Assembly: GCA_037176845.1 (NCBI GenBank)
Contig: JAYKXP010000020.1
Span: 701,362 to 765,361, forward strand
DNA length: 64,000 bases
From: Paramarasmius palmivorus
Taxonomy: Eukaryota > Basidiomycota > Agaricomycetes > Agaricales > Marasmiaceae
Direction: 5' to 3'
Positions 34,964-46,245 of the stretch are shown in pieces. A program made the translations under genes and the position numbers. The notes beneath the pieces are model-generated. The model saw only the letters and a list, made by a program, of their open reading frames with translations. It was not told the DNA's origin and did not search any database. Within the stretch, counting starts at the first letter, position 1; every line of letters begins with the position of its first letter.

Positions 34964-35405
34964 GTCTTGATGAGTATGAAGATAATTTTGCCATCTTTTA
35001 TGTGCAGTTCAACTGTACCCATGAACACCTTAACGGAGAGAAAAGCATCAGTATTAAGGTCGTATGACAGTGTAGTGAGAGTAAAGAAGCGAAGAACACT
35101 GCGCACAGACCAAGTCTAGGTGAAAGTCGGAACTGGTTGAATTAGAGGTTTGCAGTTCTGAAATCAAATGGCTTCACCTTGACCCCACTGCCATGGGGTC
35201 GGTTCGGACCGACTGACCGCGGTACGATCTTGCGGACCGCACAGTTTCTTTAGCTCGCCTGACCGATAGATAGTAGTTGATTTTAAGTGAAGGTGTCCAT
35301 TGTCCTAAAGTAAGACATGATAACTCTGCATCGAGGTAAGTCAGTACAAGATGTGAGGGCGAAAGGCTGAGGTCGTACACGAGCGAACTACGATGCCGTA
35401 TATGA

Positions 35406-37020
35406 CTAATCGTCATCCCCAGGAATCGGAATAGTCGGAACAAACATCGAATATCCATCCTTCTCTTCGTCGTCCTTTAGCTCGAACACCTGTCCAGCAA
35501 AACGTACACAGAGCGCTGCTGCTGACCGCTGACGTCGGTGTTTACACCTCACCAACGAGATGTTCTCATGCCACTGCATGGCAAGAGCCAATAGCATCTC
35601 CATAGACTGAGCGACAGGAAATTCAATATCCACTTCCTCCAGCTTCTCCATTCGGACGGCCAAGTTCAGCAATTTCGTCTGTGAAGAATATTCAACTAGA
35701 GTAAGAAAAAGATCAGCGAAGATGCATACCAGAATATCTTCCTCTGAGTTAGGTTCCCCCAGATCGTCATTATTCAACATGAGATGAACCGAGATCATGT
35801 TCGGGCACTGCCCGAGATGCGCGACGTTATCAACTCCGACACACCAATGTGTTTCGTCGGTCTTGGGGAGGCTCAAGGTCTTCAAAGACTCGGAATGCCT
35901 AGGTATAGCCATATCGTAGAGCATCTGAGACCACTGCTCAGAATTCTCTGTGTCCGTTTCTGGATGCTCCTGGAACGACAGCTCGAGCTCCTGTAGACCA
36001 GAATAAGACGATAGGTAGCGCAAGAGATCTTCAGTGACACCGTTTACGACGACCTTTTCTAGCTGATCCCTGCTTCAAGGAATGTCTGCCAAATACGCGG
36101 CTCGGGGCTGGGCTCGTCCCTGGTGGTGATAGTGATGGATTTCAATGATCTGAAATGGGAGGTGTAGAGCAATGGCAAAGAGTCGACAACCCCTTCTAGG
36201 TGAAGGCGTTCAACCTTTAGCGGAGTATCCTGAGGTGAGTTACTGAATAGGGTATCTAGTCGTGGTGGATCTCCTCGGGGTATATGGTGGTCTTCCAACT
36301 CCAAGGTGATATCGGTGAGGGATGGTGAATTGCCTAGAGCACTGCTCAACGGTTTCACGATCCTCTCCTCCATGTCGTATGCTCTGCTGGTGACCTTGAT
36401 ACGTCGAAGGTTTCGGATATGCTGGAAAGGTACGATAGAAGAATCGGTGTCGTATTCGTGGCAGTAATCCAGATCTGCTAGAGAATCCAGCGTCCCAAGA
36501 GACGAGAAAATCATTCGGTAGACCCAATCCCCGCCGATAGTCGCATTCATGACGAGCCTGCGACACATAACATTCAGATAATGGAACGGAAAACACCGGA
36601 GATACACACTTCAACGTCTGTAAATTCACCATCGTCTTTAAAGCTGCTCCAAGGTGACACCTGAGTGTCTCCTGGAATCCCACTATGTGCTCACAGACGC
36701 TCCCAGGTGTGCTTAAGTCAAGCTCGAGACTGCGAACGCTGTTTGCGATACGGCCCTCATCTTCATTCTTGGAAAGCGACTCTACCAGTCGTTCAGCTAC
36801 TGGTGATATGTGAAGTTGGATATGTGAAAATAAGATGGGGTCCACGACAGATCTGGTATGCTTGTTCAAGAATCGTAAAACTTGTTGCGTCTTCTTGTCG
36901 AGCTAAACGTCGACGCATTCTTGTCAGCACCTTATCTTCGGGATCAAGAACAAGACTACATGCCTCCTCCACGATAATCTTCTGCGCCAACTCGAGCGGA
37001 ATATCTTGAATCCTCCCCAT
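35406..37020 (-). CDS. F-box/LRR-type protein, one frame break
   Basis: Agaricomycete F-box-like protein with leucine-rich repeats, probably a substrate adaptor of SCF ubiquitin ligases. It starts MGRIQDIPLELAQKIIVEEA (a second ATG lies three codons upstream). After a first short intron it continues LRFLNKHTRSVVDPILFSHI. A clear intron at about 36611-36560 joins LQTLK to LVMNATIGGDW. LRR-like strands follow. At about 36061-36066 the sequence FLEAGIS runs into a stop, while LEKVVVNGVTEDLLRYLSS continues in another frame: one base is missing. A 55-bp segment with GTATGC...CACAG ends near 35737-35683 may be an intron or may be read through. The tail is acidic (PIPGDDD). Apart from the single break the gene looks maintained. 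Confidence 0.7.
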
Positions 37021-40000
37021 ATCTTGCAAGGTTCGTCAACGATACCACAATGGTGACGAAGAAAAGGGCAAATTCGGGGTTCCTCGTAAGGGTGTGACAG
37101 TCATGATCGATGATGAGGTTACTGAGCTTGTCCAGGCGGTGTTAAACAACAATTTGGGACCAATAAAGGCCAAGGGAAGATGGTGGGTTAGGGAAAAAAG
37201 TACAGATGACCCTGGGAAGCGACCCGCCAGTCACCGACGTTAGCCGGACTTCTCTTTCTCCCTCTTCCTCTGAGTTTTCTCTCGAACATGATTCAGTTTC
37301 CTCAGTAATTTGTTCGTTGGGAACGGATGAATATAACCCTGAGCAACGTTTCTAGGAACTGGGAATATTCCCTGTTCAACACACTGTATCCGACTCTATT
37401 CTTCTGCCCGAAAGATTGGCTACACATTGCAAGCTGTGCGCAGGTCAACCTACCCTGCAACTCCCGAAATGACAACGATTGCGAAGGAAATCCAGGAAAG
37501 ATTGTCTGAGAACAATCAAATGTAATGTGCGGTATCGCCTCGATTTCTCCCACTCTATCTCCTCTCGATAGAAATTGTATGTCACCCGAAATGTATTGGC
37601 GTTTAGTCTTTCTTCTGACCCGAATACGCTGTTCCCGAGTGTAGATTTTGCCCCTCCATGCACCGTTATCCTGAATTACATCACTTAAGTAAACGAAAGT
37701 ATAGGTAAGATTTCACTCGAGGGGTCGAGTTTGGCAACCAACTCACCAAAGACTCTAGAATTGGCCCACAACATGCCATACTGTACTATTCTTACCAACA
37801 CGCAGACAACAAACCATTCGATAAACGCATCCTCAGGATCGACGTTCACATGGACATGCCTCGATGCCCATGGGTCATTGGCATCAGAATTCGAAGCCTC
37901 TCCGCGTGTCTGATGTCATTCTCGAGACTCACCACACCCCCACATGATGCTTCCCAGAGTATAAGTGATTCTTATGTAGTCTTCACCGCCGCAAGGGTCT
38001 TAATGAAAGTTGGAATGCTTCAGAGTCTCGGCGACTCTTTTCTGGAGAACATCATGTCTCGTCCACGGCATGGCAAAGCACACCTTTGTACCAAGCCTTG
38101 CTCCTTGGCGCCGCAAGATATTAGGCAAAAGACGCTGAAGATGGTATCATTACTTGTCATTACCCATTCCGAATCAGTCAACACTGTTTTGATTGTCTTT
38201 ACAGGCTTCTGATACGCGAACGCACAACTCCTCGGTAGAAGGCCTGCTGAAAGTAAGTACGACTGGTTATCGATAGATGCACGAAATCAAACGAGTAACC
38301 TCACAAATCAGGTTCACGTCCAGTAGCTTTCAACGATTTACGTATACCTCCTCACTTCGCCACAACGTCACTTCGTCCATCGGTGTCGTGCCTTCAGGCT
38401 CATGGACACCCCAATTCACCTTCGACATGTGTACTACTACTCAAGACAGCAGGGCGGACTACGAGTATCCGTTCCTAGTTCGGCGGATGTCCACTCATCG
38501 CCGCCGCCTCATCAATTCCGTTATCGTCGAGGTACCGGAAATACAAGTAAATGTAAAGCCTAACGCATAACGCATAACGACTATCCGTACGTCGCGGGTG
38601 CGCGGTGCGCGTTCTTTCTTACCTGCTATATCCTGATTTCTGCGGATTACTGTACACTGGATGGAAAATATCTTCCGAGTGGCAGTACCCAGTCCGCAGC
38701 CGGGGTTGTGCAGCCACCGTGCTGTCATTATGTCGCCAAGCTCTCGGCGACGGAAAGGGTTAATTCGAATTCGATGTTCATGTCCGTGGAACGCTGGAGT
38801 TTTCTTGGTCCTGCGTAAACCTGCACTTCCTGAAGACGCAAGGTTTGCCGCTGCCAACTGGTCGAGACTCAATTGACAACAACAAGGTTATTTCATGCCG
38901 AACGAGTTCCGTACTTTAATTATGACGTCGAATACGACATGGCAGCGCACAAGGGAGTTGGAGTAAGGACGAGGAATGGAAATTCCCAATCATCGGCGAG
39001 CCAACTTCGTCATTATCCGTGCCTAAACTTGCTCCACTCCTCGAAGGACCAAAAACTCCGATACCTCTGTTGATGCTTGTCAGTGAAATCAGATACATCA
39101 TGAATGACACCGAAAATCCTGCGAGCTTTTTGCTGTGGGCTATGGGTTGCAGAGTGCTTGAATGTTCGACCTATCGTGGGCCTTCGCCCTCCAGCTCTCT
39201 TATTGTCAATGTCAGCTGAGTATTAGACTCGGACCCTGAAGGCACGTACTTTTTTTTGTGTTTAGCACCCCAAAATCCGGACCCACGGAACTTGCAACCC
39301 GGATTCTCTATAGCGGCGAATGTTGGATCTGAAGCTCTTGAACTCCTTCCCATCAGCTCTTTTTTTGCTAGCCTCATGGCAGAAAGGGCGCCGATTCAAT
39401 AACTTTGCAGGTCCCAATTGACGGTTGCAAGGAACAGAACCGTCGTAGGCGACGAAATGAATACCACGAGCAAGACGTCCCTTCTACTGTTCCTGTCTAT
39501 TCAGTGTTCACACTGCCTAATGCCGAACTCAAGTCAGGCACAACCTACTTGGGTTCTGTTATTTCAGGTTTATCTCCCCTTGGCGGTGTTCTCCGATGTC
39601 GCACGCACGCGCGTTCTTTTCTTGGAACTCGGCGAGACTAGGCCTGAGCTCAAGCCCCAGCGGTAGCGTTCTATGGGTTTTTGGTATCCCTTGTTCACCC
39701 CAACTTTGCTGTGTCTATCTATGCCGGTCAATGGAACCGAAATTGTGTGCTTGATGGATGAACGGTAGCCTCAGTTCCGGATGGAGGACCCATGCGAGTG
39801 CCGGTAGCAGCTTGAACGGACCTGAATCTTGATGTCAAATATATAACGTCACTCGGGCTCGGCAAGTAGGTACTTTTTTTTGGGAAAGACGCACATGGGC
39901 TCCATCTGCCAGCGGGAGAGGATCTTCAAGCCTGCTTGAAATAGAAGCCTAGAACCTTGACTTTCGATAGAGTTCAGTATGACGATTTTGGGAAGACATG

Positions 40001-40380
40001 GAAGAGCAGTAAAACCTCAGGAATGCTGGGGAAAACCAAAGAAACGCGGTGCAAACCGAATTGGGCGACATTTGAACATTGGCGCAAGACAAGCCCGTCG
40101 TCAGATGATAACAAATTTTTTGTGACCTGGCAACGACAACAGACAACGAACTGTATCCAAAGTCGGGGAGCTCTGTGATGATCATGCTAGAGATGAATAG
40201 GATTGACAGTGAAAGACTGGAGACAGTTGCTGCAGCTACAAAAATAAGAGACGCCTGGCAAATTGCCTAGCGATTTCCAGATTTAGTAAAAGCGATCGCG
40301 ATTTGCCCTGGAAAAAGGCACACGCGCTTCAGGGTTACGGCTTTGACCATATTTGGACAACCTCAAGAAATCGCTCATGT
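37021..40380. other. Gene-poor stretch, 3.4 kb
   Basis: No gene is supported. ORFs such as 37850-38212, 38277-38570 and 39405-39641 lack motifs and splice structure. Two short T-tracts preceded by GTAC (near 39246 and 39871) recur, otherwise no repeat stands out. The last few hundred bases should hold the promoter of the precursor gene at 40438. Confidence 0.3.
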
Positions 40381-40387
40381 TATAAAT
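40381..40387 (+). promoter_or_regulatory. TATA box of repeat-peptide precursor gene
   Basis: TATAAAT, 57 bp before the ATG at 40438. Confidence 0.6.
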
Positions 40388-40437
40388 CATCATCAAATCC
40401 CAATCACCTTGTGCCTTTCCTTTTCCCCATCACCAAA

Positions 40438-41307
40438 ATGCTGGTCCATTCATACCTCCCCGCCGTTCTCATATCCCTCGTAGCTGCCACTAGTGCAGCA
40501 CCTGTAGCCCTTGTGAGATCTTTCTTTACTCATTGCGCGTGTAAGTGGTGCTCAATGATTGCCTGGTAACCAGGATAATGGTGTTGCGGTGAACGCCAGA
40601 AGTGGAGAAGTAGAGAGGGAAGTCGTTGAGGTGTGTTATACTGTTTTAATTTACATGGATTTTTACTCATTATTCTATCTTACTCCAGGCACGGGAACCT
40701 GTTCGTCCAGGTCAAGCAATGTGGAAGCGCGACGATGTCGGAGAACCTGGAACGGAACCCGGTCCACCACACCAAGTTACTTGGAAGAAGAGAGGTCCAC
40801 CACACGCAGTTACCTGGAGAGAGGCAGAGCCTGAAGCGGAGCCAGGTTTCCCCCACGCAGTCTCTTGGCGAGAGGCAGAGCCCGAAGCAGAAGCAGAGGC
40901 CGGAGCGCCTCAAGCCTTTTGGAAGCGCAAAGCAGAGGCTGAAGCGGAACCTGGTTTCCCTCACGCAGTTAGCTGGAGAGAGGCAGAAGCAGAAGCAGAA
41001 CCTGGTCCACCTTACGCTGTCAGCTGGAAGCGCGGTCCACCACACGCAGTTACTTGGAGAGAAGGCAGAGGCAGAAGCAGAGGCCGACCCTGCTTACCCC
41101 CATGCCGTTTCATGGAAGCGAGAATCAAAGCGCGGTTTCCCTCATGCTGTCTCATGGAGAGAAGCTGAGCCTGAAGCAGACCCAGCTTATCCTCACGCCG
41201 TCTCTTGGAAGCGAGACGCTGAGGCTGAGGCTGAACCAGCCTACCCTCACGCCGTGAGCTGGAAGCGAGTGCCGGAGCCTGGTCCTCCTCATGCCGTTAC
41301 CTGGTAA
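40438..41307 (+). CDS. Kex2-type repeat-peptide precursor with PHAV(S/T)W cores, one frame break
   Basis: Secreted precursor built like alpha-factor and KEX2-processed repeat proteins. Exons 40438-40512 (signal MLVHSYLPAVLISLVAATSA), 40574-40630 (acidic spacer) and 40689-41307 (repeats). The repeat exon carries about twelve cores: GPPHQVTW, GPPHAVTW, GFPHAVSW, GAPQAFW, GFPHAVSW, GPPYAVSW, GPPHAVTW, AYPHAVSW, GFPHAVSW, AYPHAVSW, AYPHAVSW and a final GPPHAVTW right at the stop. Each is followed by R, KR or KKR and often preceded by EAEPEAEP-like runs, as expected for Kex2 cleavage and dipeptidyl-aminopeptidase (Ste13-type) trimming. At about 41061-41063 one extra A (GAGAAGGCA instead of the usual GAGAGGCA) shifts the frame after the seventh core. 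The repeats downstream are perfect in the other frame. The split may be real or an error in repetitive DNA. Confidence 0.8.
40790..41304 (+). repeat. Tandem coding repeats (24-60 bp units)
   Basis: DNA-level repeats of the CACGCAGTT(A/T)CTTGG and GAGGCAGAAGCAGAA type that code the cores and spacers of the precursor. Unit length varies with the number of Glu-Ala/Glu-Pro pairs. Unequal exchange or slippage can change copy number here. Confidence 0.8.
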
Positions 41308-43245
41308 TGGCTCTTTTTTGTCGCTCTCTGGACCTCTACCACTATAGGCACACTTCCCTTACCTCGAACGGCACTTCCTCTCGCTTCATCCTTGACTGTC
41401 ATTACTCGGGCTCTCAGGTAGCTTTCTCAATCGGCAAAACTTGGGTATTTCATCGGAGTGTAGTAGTATGTTAATTGCCCTCAACGCTGGCGCCGCCTCT
41501 TTCTCTTCCCCATGTCGAACGTTCCTTCTTCACTTACCCTCTACCCTCTTGCGTTCAATTTGATCCCTTATTGTTATCGATGTATCTCATTCCTCACCAC
41601 TGAACTTTAACAAGCTTACTCTTCTTAATAGATATCGATATCATCTCAGCTACGAATTCGAGCCCCCTGTATTTTTCCAAGCACCTTGTTGTCAATGTTC
41701 CTCTTCGTTCACAATTTTACCGAAAGTGAAAATGGTACTTTTCAAAGCTGGAGATCGATGTGAAACAGAATTGACAATGATCGTGGAGTGGTCGTTGCCA
41801 GCGATCGGTAAGGGGGTGACTTGCATGTGGCTTCCTTGCCGTCGGCTTATCCCGAGTCGGGGAAGCGCAGCGCAGACGAGAAAACACCTGCTAGCCTCGT
41901 GGAACGTTCGACGCCCACTCCCGTTGAAACTCCCGCCTTATCATTGTTCCGTTCCTGGGGGTTTATTCTTATACGAAAACTCGTCAGCAGACTTCCTTCT
42001 TCAAAAACCAGCGCGCAGAAGAACGTTTTCATCATGAGTCATGCCGTCTTTCTGAATTCACACCAGCCGGTATCAAAGAAATGCATCAGAAAACCAGCGT
42101 GCAGCTGACTGATTACCTCTGAGCCCAAGAGCGATGAGGTCGGGTCCGGGATGGGATGGCGTGCTGATAGGGCTTATCTTTTCCGAAAAAACTTGTCAAC
42201 GTGCCGTCGACGTTAGCAGGTGAGGACTCAGAGCTGCAGAGGTTTAATTGTTTACCTTTTCATCCCCGGCTTGCGTTCATGCCGAAGTCACAGTGACAGT
42301 TGATGATATCGAGGAAGAACTTTGTGATAGAAAACTGAAATTTTTGGAAGATCAACATTCTCTACTTCAACGTCAATGGTTAGGCTAAGAATTTGAGGGA
42401 AAGTGCCGTCGAAAAAGGGATCATATCGGGCGCGCCTGATCATGACACTGGCAGCAAGCAGGCTTCGAAGCGCTTTGCATGCGATGTGGGCGTCGGCCAA
42501 GAAGGTCAGAAGTACTGAGGCATACCGTACGCAGTGTCCGCCTTTTCTTCTACGGCCGGAGGTGATGCGCTGATGGAAGCGCGAGGTTCCAACCCCGCTT
42601 TGCGGGGAAGACAACTCCGTCGGTTCTGCACACCCGGAGAACTTAGTAATTAGCCTAATCCTAGTCGAGTTCAAGCTCGCAGTCTCGTCTATTGTATTCA
42701 TCGGATCCGTTTCTGGTCGGAGGCGCAAAATCTGCCAGTGAGCCTTGCTGCAAGCTGTCTGCCTTGAATGCGTGGATCCATCCGAGAAGCCTTCCTTTTC
42801 CATATCACGAACTCGACATTCATCTGATAAACGTCAGTTGACTTCATGGGACTTCATGCCCGTGCCCATAGCTCATAGCCCGTTCCTGAGTAGGAGTGGA
42901 GTCGATGAGACCGTAAGGAACCAAGTGGAGAGGAAGGCATTCAGATTTCCCGGTACGTCTCACTCAGCAAGCTCCGGGTGAAGATTGTTATCAGAGAAGT
43001 TTCCAAATTCAAATAGTACTCCAGAGCAGTAGGAAAAAAATGTACAAGTATACAAGCCTTTTGGGATATATGAATGTTCGACATTGCAGTGGAAAGGATC
43101 ACACTGCCAGCCCCGTATTTTCATTGCCACTTCGGGTATGGAAAGACTCCTCATCGTCCGTATGCCGTTTAACGACAGTCTGTATCGAGATTCCGGTTAT
43201 AGACTGGCCTTCGGAGGCGGTGCTCTGCGACGGGCAGATAGTGAG
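41308..43245. other. Intergenic; possible fragment of another peptide precursor
   Basis: Mostly nothing supported. At 41821-41960 the plus strand reads MHVASLPSAYPESGKR, then an ORF part ending LSLFRSW, with a KR site and a Trp after RS. This faintly resembles the neighbouring precursor but lacks a signal peptide and splice structure. ORFs at 42288-42803 and 42745-42981 have no recognisable features. Confidence 0.25.
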
Positions 43246-45206
43246 TCAATGTTCACACAGGACAGATGTTGAAGATACCTTTTCGCCGACCGCAGTAGGC
43301 TCAGATGATGGCTGGCTCGCGCTAACGTTGAACCGAGGTGCAGATGGTGTCAATTCGGATAAGTTGAATGATTTTGTCCCGTTGGATTTTTCTCGTAGGC
43401 TGTCCCGGGCATTGAGGCAAGCAAGATACGAGTTGAGGTATACTGTCATTTGAGTCAGTTTTTGTCTTGCCGGCGGCGTATGACGGGCTTACATTTGCTG
43501 AGGAGTAGATAGAAACCTATGCGTGATACAGTCAGGAAGTGAGACCCGGAAACATCAGTTAGAGAACTATACCTAGGAAGACAAAGTTGTTAGGCATAAC
43601 GGCGTAACATATCATCCCCAGGCTGGCATCAATGCTACGGGACATTCAGTACACTCCCGGAGGCAGTCGATATAACCACGCACGCGACGATCAAGCCCGT
43701 GTTAATTGTATAGGCCATCAACACCTTGATCAGTGAATCAGTCCTAGTTTGATTTGTGGTCTCGTCAGATTCTGTCAATCTATCGCATGATTTTGACTCA
43801 CCTCTTGAATCCTGTCTTCGACCTCCAGAGCAAATAACACAGAACTAGAGCCACGCTAAGATCACTCGTGGTTCCTGCGGCAAAGTTCAAGTACATCAGC
43901 GTCTATGATTGAATTAGCACGGAGAAACATTTAATAACATAAATTAAAGAATCACCGAAAGTTTGTCGAGTTCCAGAAAACTCTGGATTCCGAATCTGAT
44001 GAACAAAGGTTAAACATAAGCAGAGGAGTAAAAGAGTCCGGTCTACGAACGCTCTAGCGGTGATTACTGTTCGATGTTTCAGTGAGTGACTGGAAAGGAC
44101 GGGAGGAACCCAGGCTTACGGATGCCAACAACTGCATGTGTTAATAATTCCAATGTAAGAACGGGAGATGCACAACAGAGTACGTGAGCCAAGTACCAAG
44201 ATCAGTGACCGATACTGCAACCTAACGGTGGCGTCAAAAATAGGTCACAAGGATGGGTAGTGTGCACTCACAATCCAGATGGTGGATGGGATATTCTTTC
44301 CCACTAGTTGAATGAGTATTATTAGCAGTTCAGCCACCATCGAAAGAAGTTCCAACTGACACCTATACGCCCGCCGAGCAAATAAACTGTCCTCAGAAAA
44401 AGTGGTCAGTAACCATGTGCTCGAGGGGTGAAGCACAAGAAACGAACCTCCGAATGATGAAATTTGAGATCGACTGTGAACCAAATAATGTGTAAGATGT
44501 GACATTGCGACGGCGTTTATAAAAATGCATACCGTAATAGCGACATGTATCTGACAAGGACAGACAGATGAGAAGGTATGTTCGCGTCGTGGAATATTCC
44601 AATGGCCACTCACAATCACGCTCCTGAAAGTAGCACGGTCGCAATAGGAATGTCATCGGCGAAAGAACGGACATGAGCGACACAGATCTGGGGAATGAAA
44701 GCTTAAGGCTCACCAAACAGGGACCAGGATTGCAAGAACGTTGAGATAATTGGAGACGAGGTAGAAGTAAAGAATGTGACAGTTAAGGATAGTATCGAAG
44801 GTGTCCAGAAACCTAATATGGAGGTATCCATGTTGGTCTCTGTTGAACGCATAGTGTAGACTCAAACTCACCAAAGGAACATGATCTATCCCCCAACCAA
44901 ACAAATCAGTGTGCAGCCCCATCCGCCATGCAGACATTCACTCGCCAGTAACCGGAATTGCGGTTTATCCCTTCCACTGCTGCGATCGAAGTAGTTGAAC
45001 GTCTGAACGCATGTGATACCCCATAGCCTATATTCGAGTATGTCACTCGCAGAATTTGAAAGAAAGACGTGAACTCACGCCATCGCTACCAGACCACCGA
45101 CAAGGAGAGCACCCAGAGTGTTGTCGAATGCTGTTGGAAGAAGTGCCGCAAGAGGGTCTGTGGAATTTCCCGATCCTGGCATTGACGCGATACTAGATGG
45201 ATCCAT
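43246..45206 (-). CDS. Seven-helix membrane protein with DUF6534 domain
   Basis: Large mushroom-specific membrane family of unknown role (receptor-like topology). It begins MDPSSIASMPGSGNSTDPLA with FDNTLGALLVGGLVAM as helix 1, then WGITCVQTFNYFDR. Next are FLDTFDTILNCHILYFYLVS, WSVIIHVAIT joined to SISNFIIRS, LFARRAYRLGKNIPSTIWI, and the conserved block AAGTTSDLSVALVLCYLLWR joined to TDSLIKVLMAYTINTGLIVA. The tail has LYLNSYLACLNARDSLRE. There are about a dozen exons, one being 14 nt (44885-44872). Exon 2 seems to end at a GC donor (CTG|GCGAGT, 44945). The exons between about 44230 and 43990 are less certain. No internal stop was needed, so I treat it as intact. Confidence 0.75.
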
Positions 45207-46184
45207 TCTTGAAGATGAAAAGGAGAGAAAAGTTCAAGAAGGACGTGCTTGGTTATAAATGAAAGACGGGAGGATAAGGGAAAGGGAAAGACAGTGGGAA
45301 GGGACCACGCGAGCGGCAAAGGAGCGTGTAAGCGAGCACTATAAAAGGATTTCATTTAGGTGAGCGTGCGATGAGCTTCTTAAAGAAGCCGGCCATCAAT
45401 CCAGGGATGCACAAGAGTACGGAGGGTCAGAGTTTATGAGATCTGTGATGCCAATGAAAAGCTCATAACGGCGATAGGAGTCGTTCGACAGGAAGACTTT
45501 CGAGCTCTTCGAAGATACACACCCTCGCCTTTTCCCCCGAAGCCCTGTGGCAACAGATCAGCATCGAGGAGGAGTAGAGCCGTCCTCAGAACACAGAAAA
45601 TTTCGGAAGAAGTAGATGAGCACATGACATCGTCATCCCGTAGTACGTAGTGGGTGCCAATGGGAGTTGAGTGGGAGCAACATATATCAAAGATCAATCT
45701 TGATGCAACCGAAAGATATGTTCACCCGGGACCTACAGCCCTTCAACTTCAGCATCACTTCGAATACGCTGAACTCGTTCGTGACAGCGGTAAGCTACCT
45801 GTTTTCGATTGAAGAATCATGTCCACAAAACAGGATGAGCTCATTCGTCGAACAAGGATGGAGCACTCACTATCTTTGAACAGCTTGGTAACACGCGATA
45901 CCAGCGGTTGCTGGGAAAAATCGGGACAATTCTGGTTTCTTGTCTTGCGGTTAGCACCATAAACAAGAAGACAACACACACATACTTCCACGCGATAAAT
46001 AGTGCGGGAGTTACAACTACGCTAGCAAAGTCGTCCGGGTCGGTGAACACAGCTTGGCGTCCCGTGATATATCAGTATAACTAGGCTACACCCGCCCATA
46101 TTTCCCCATTTGCCCTTGGTGGCTGAAAGAAAGGCCAGAACGGCAATACGTCTAAATCCTGCGGCAAATCAAAATCGTAAGTAG
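45207..46184. other. Intergenic, with a possible membrane-protein remnant
   Basis: The minus strand at about 46050-45670 has a hydrophobic stretch (PALFIAWKYVCVVFLFMVLT) and neighbouring pieces in other frames (QPLVSRVTKLFKDSECSIL). These could come from a decayed membrane-protein gene; no start, end or consistent frame was found. Confidence 0.25.
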
Positions 46185-46190
46185 TATAAA
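46185..46190 (+). promoter_or_regulatory. TATA box of the arylamine N-acetyltransferase gene
   Basis: TATAAA about 60 bp before the ATG at 46246. Confidence 0.55.
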
Positions 46191-46245
46191 GGGCTGCACA
46201 CTGCACACCTTGCTTCCTTTCACAAGCACAGCTGACCACCCCACC

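Noticed and set aside
37021..40380. Transposon or retroelement in the gene-poor stretch
   Set aside because: No reverse transcriptase, transposase, terminal repeats or target duplications could be recognised.
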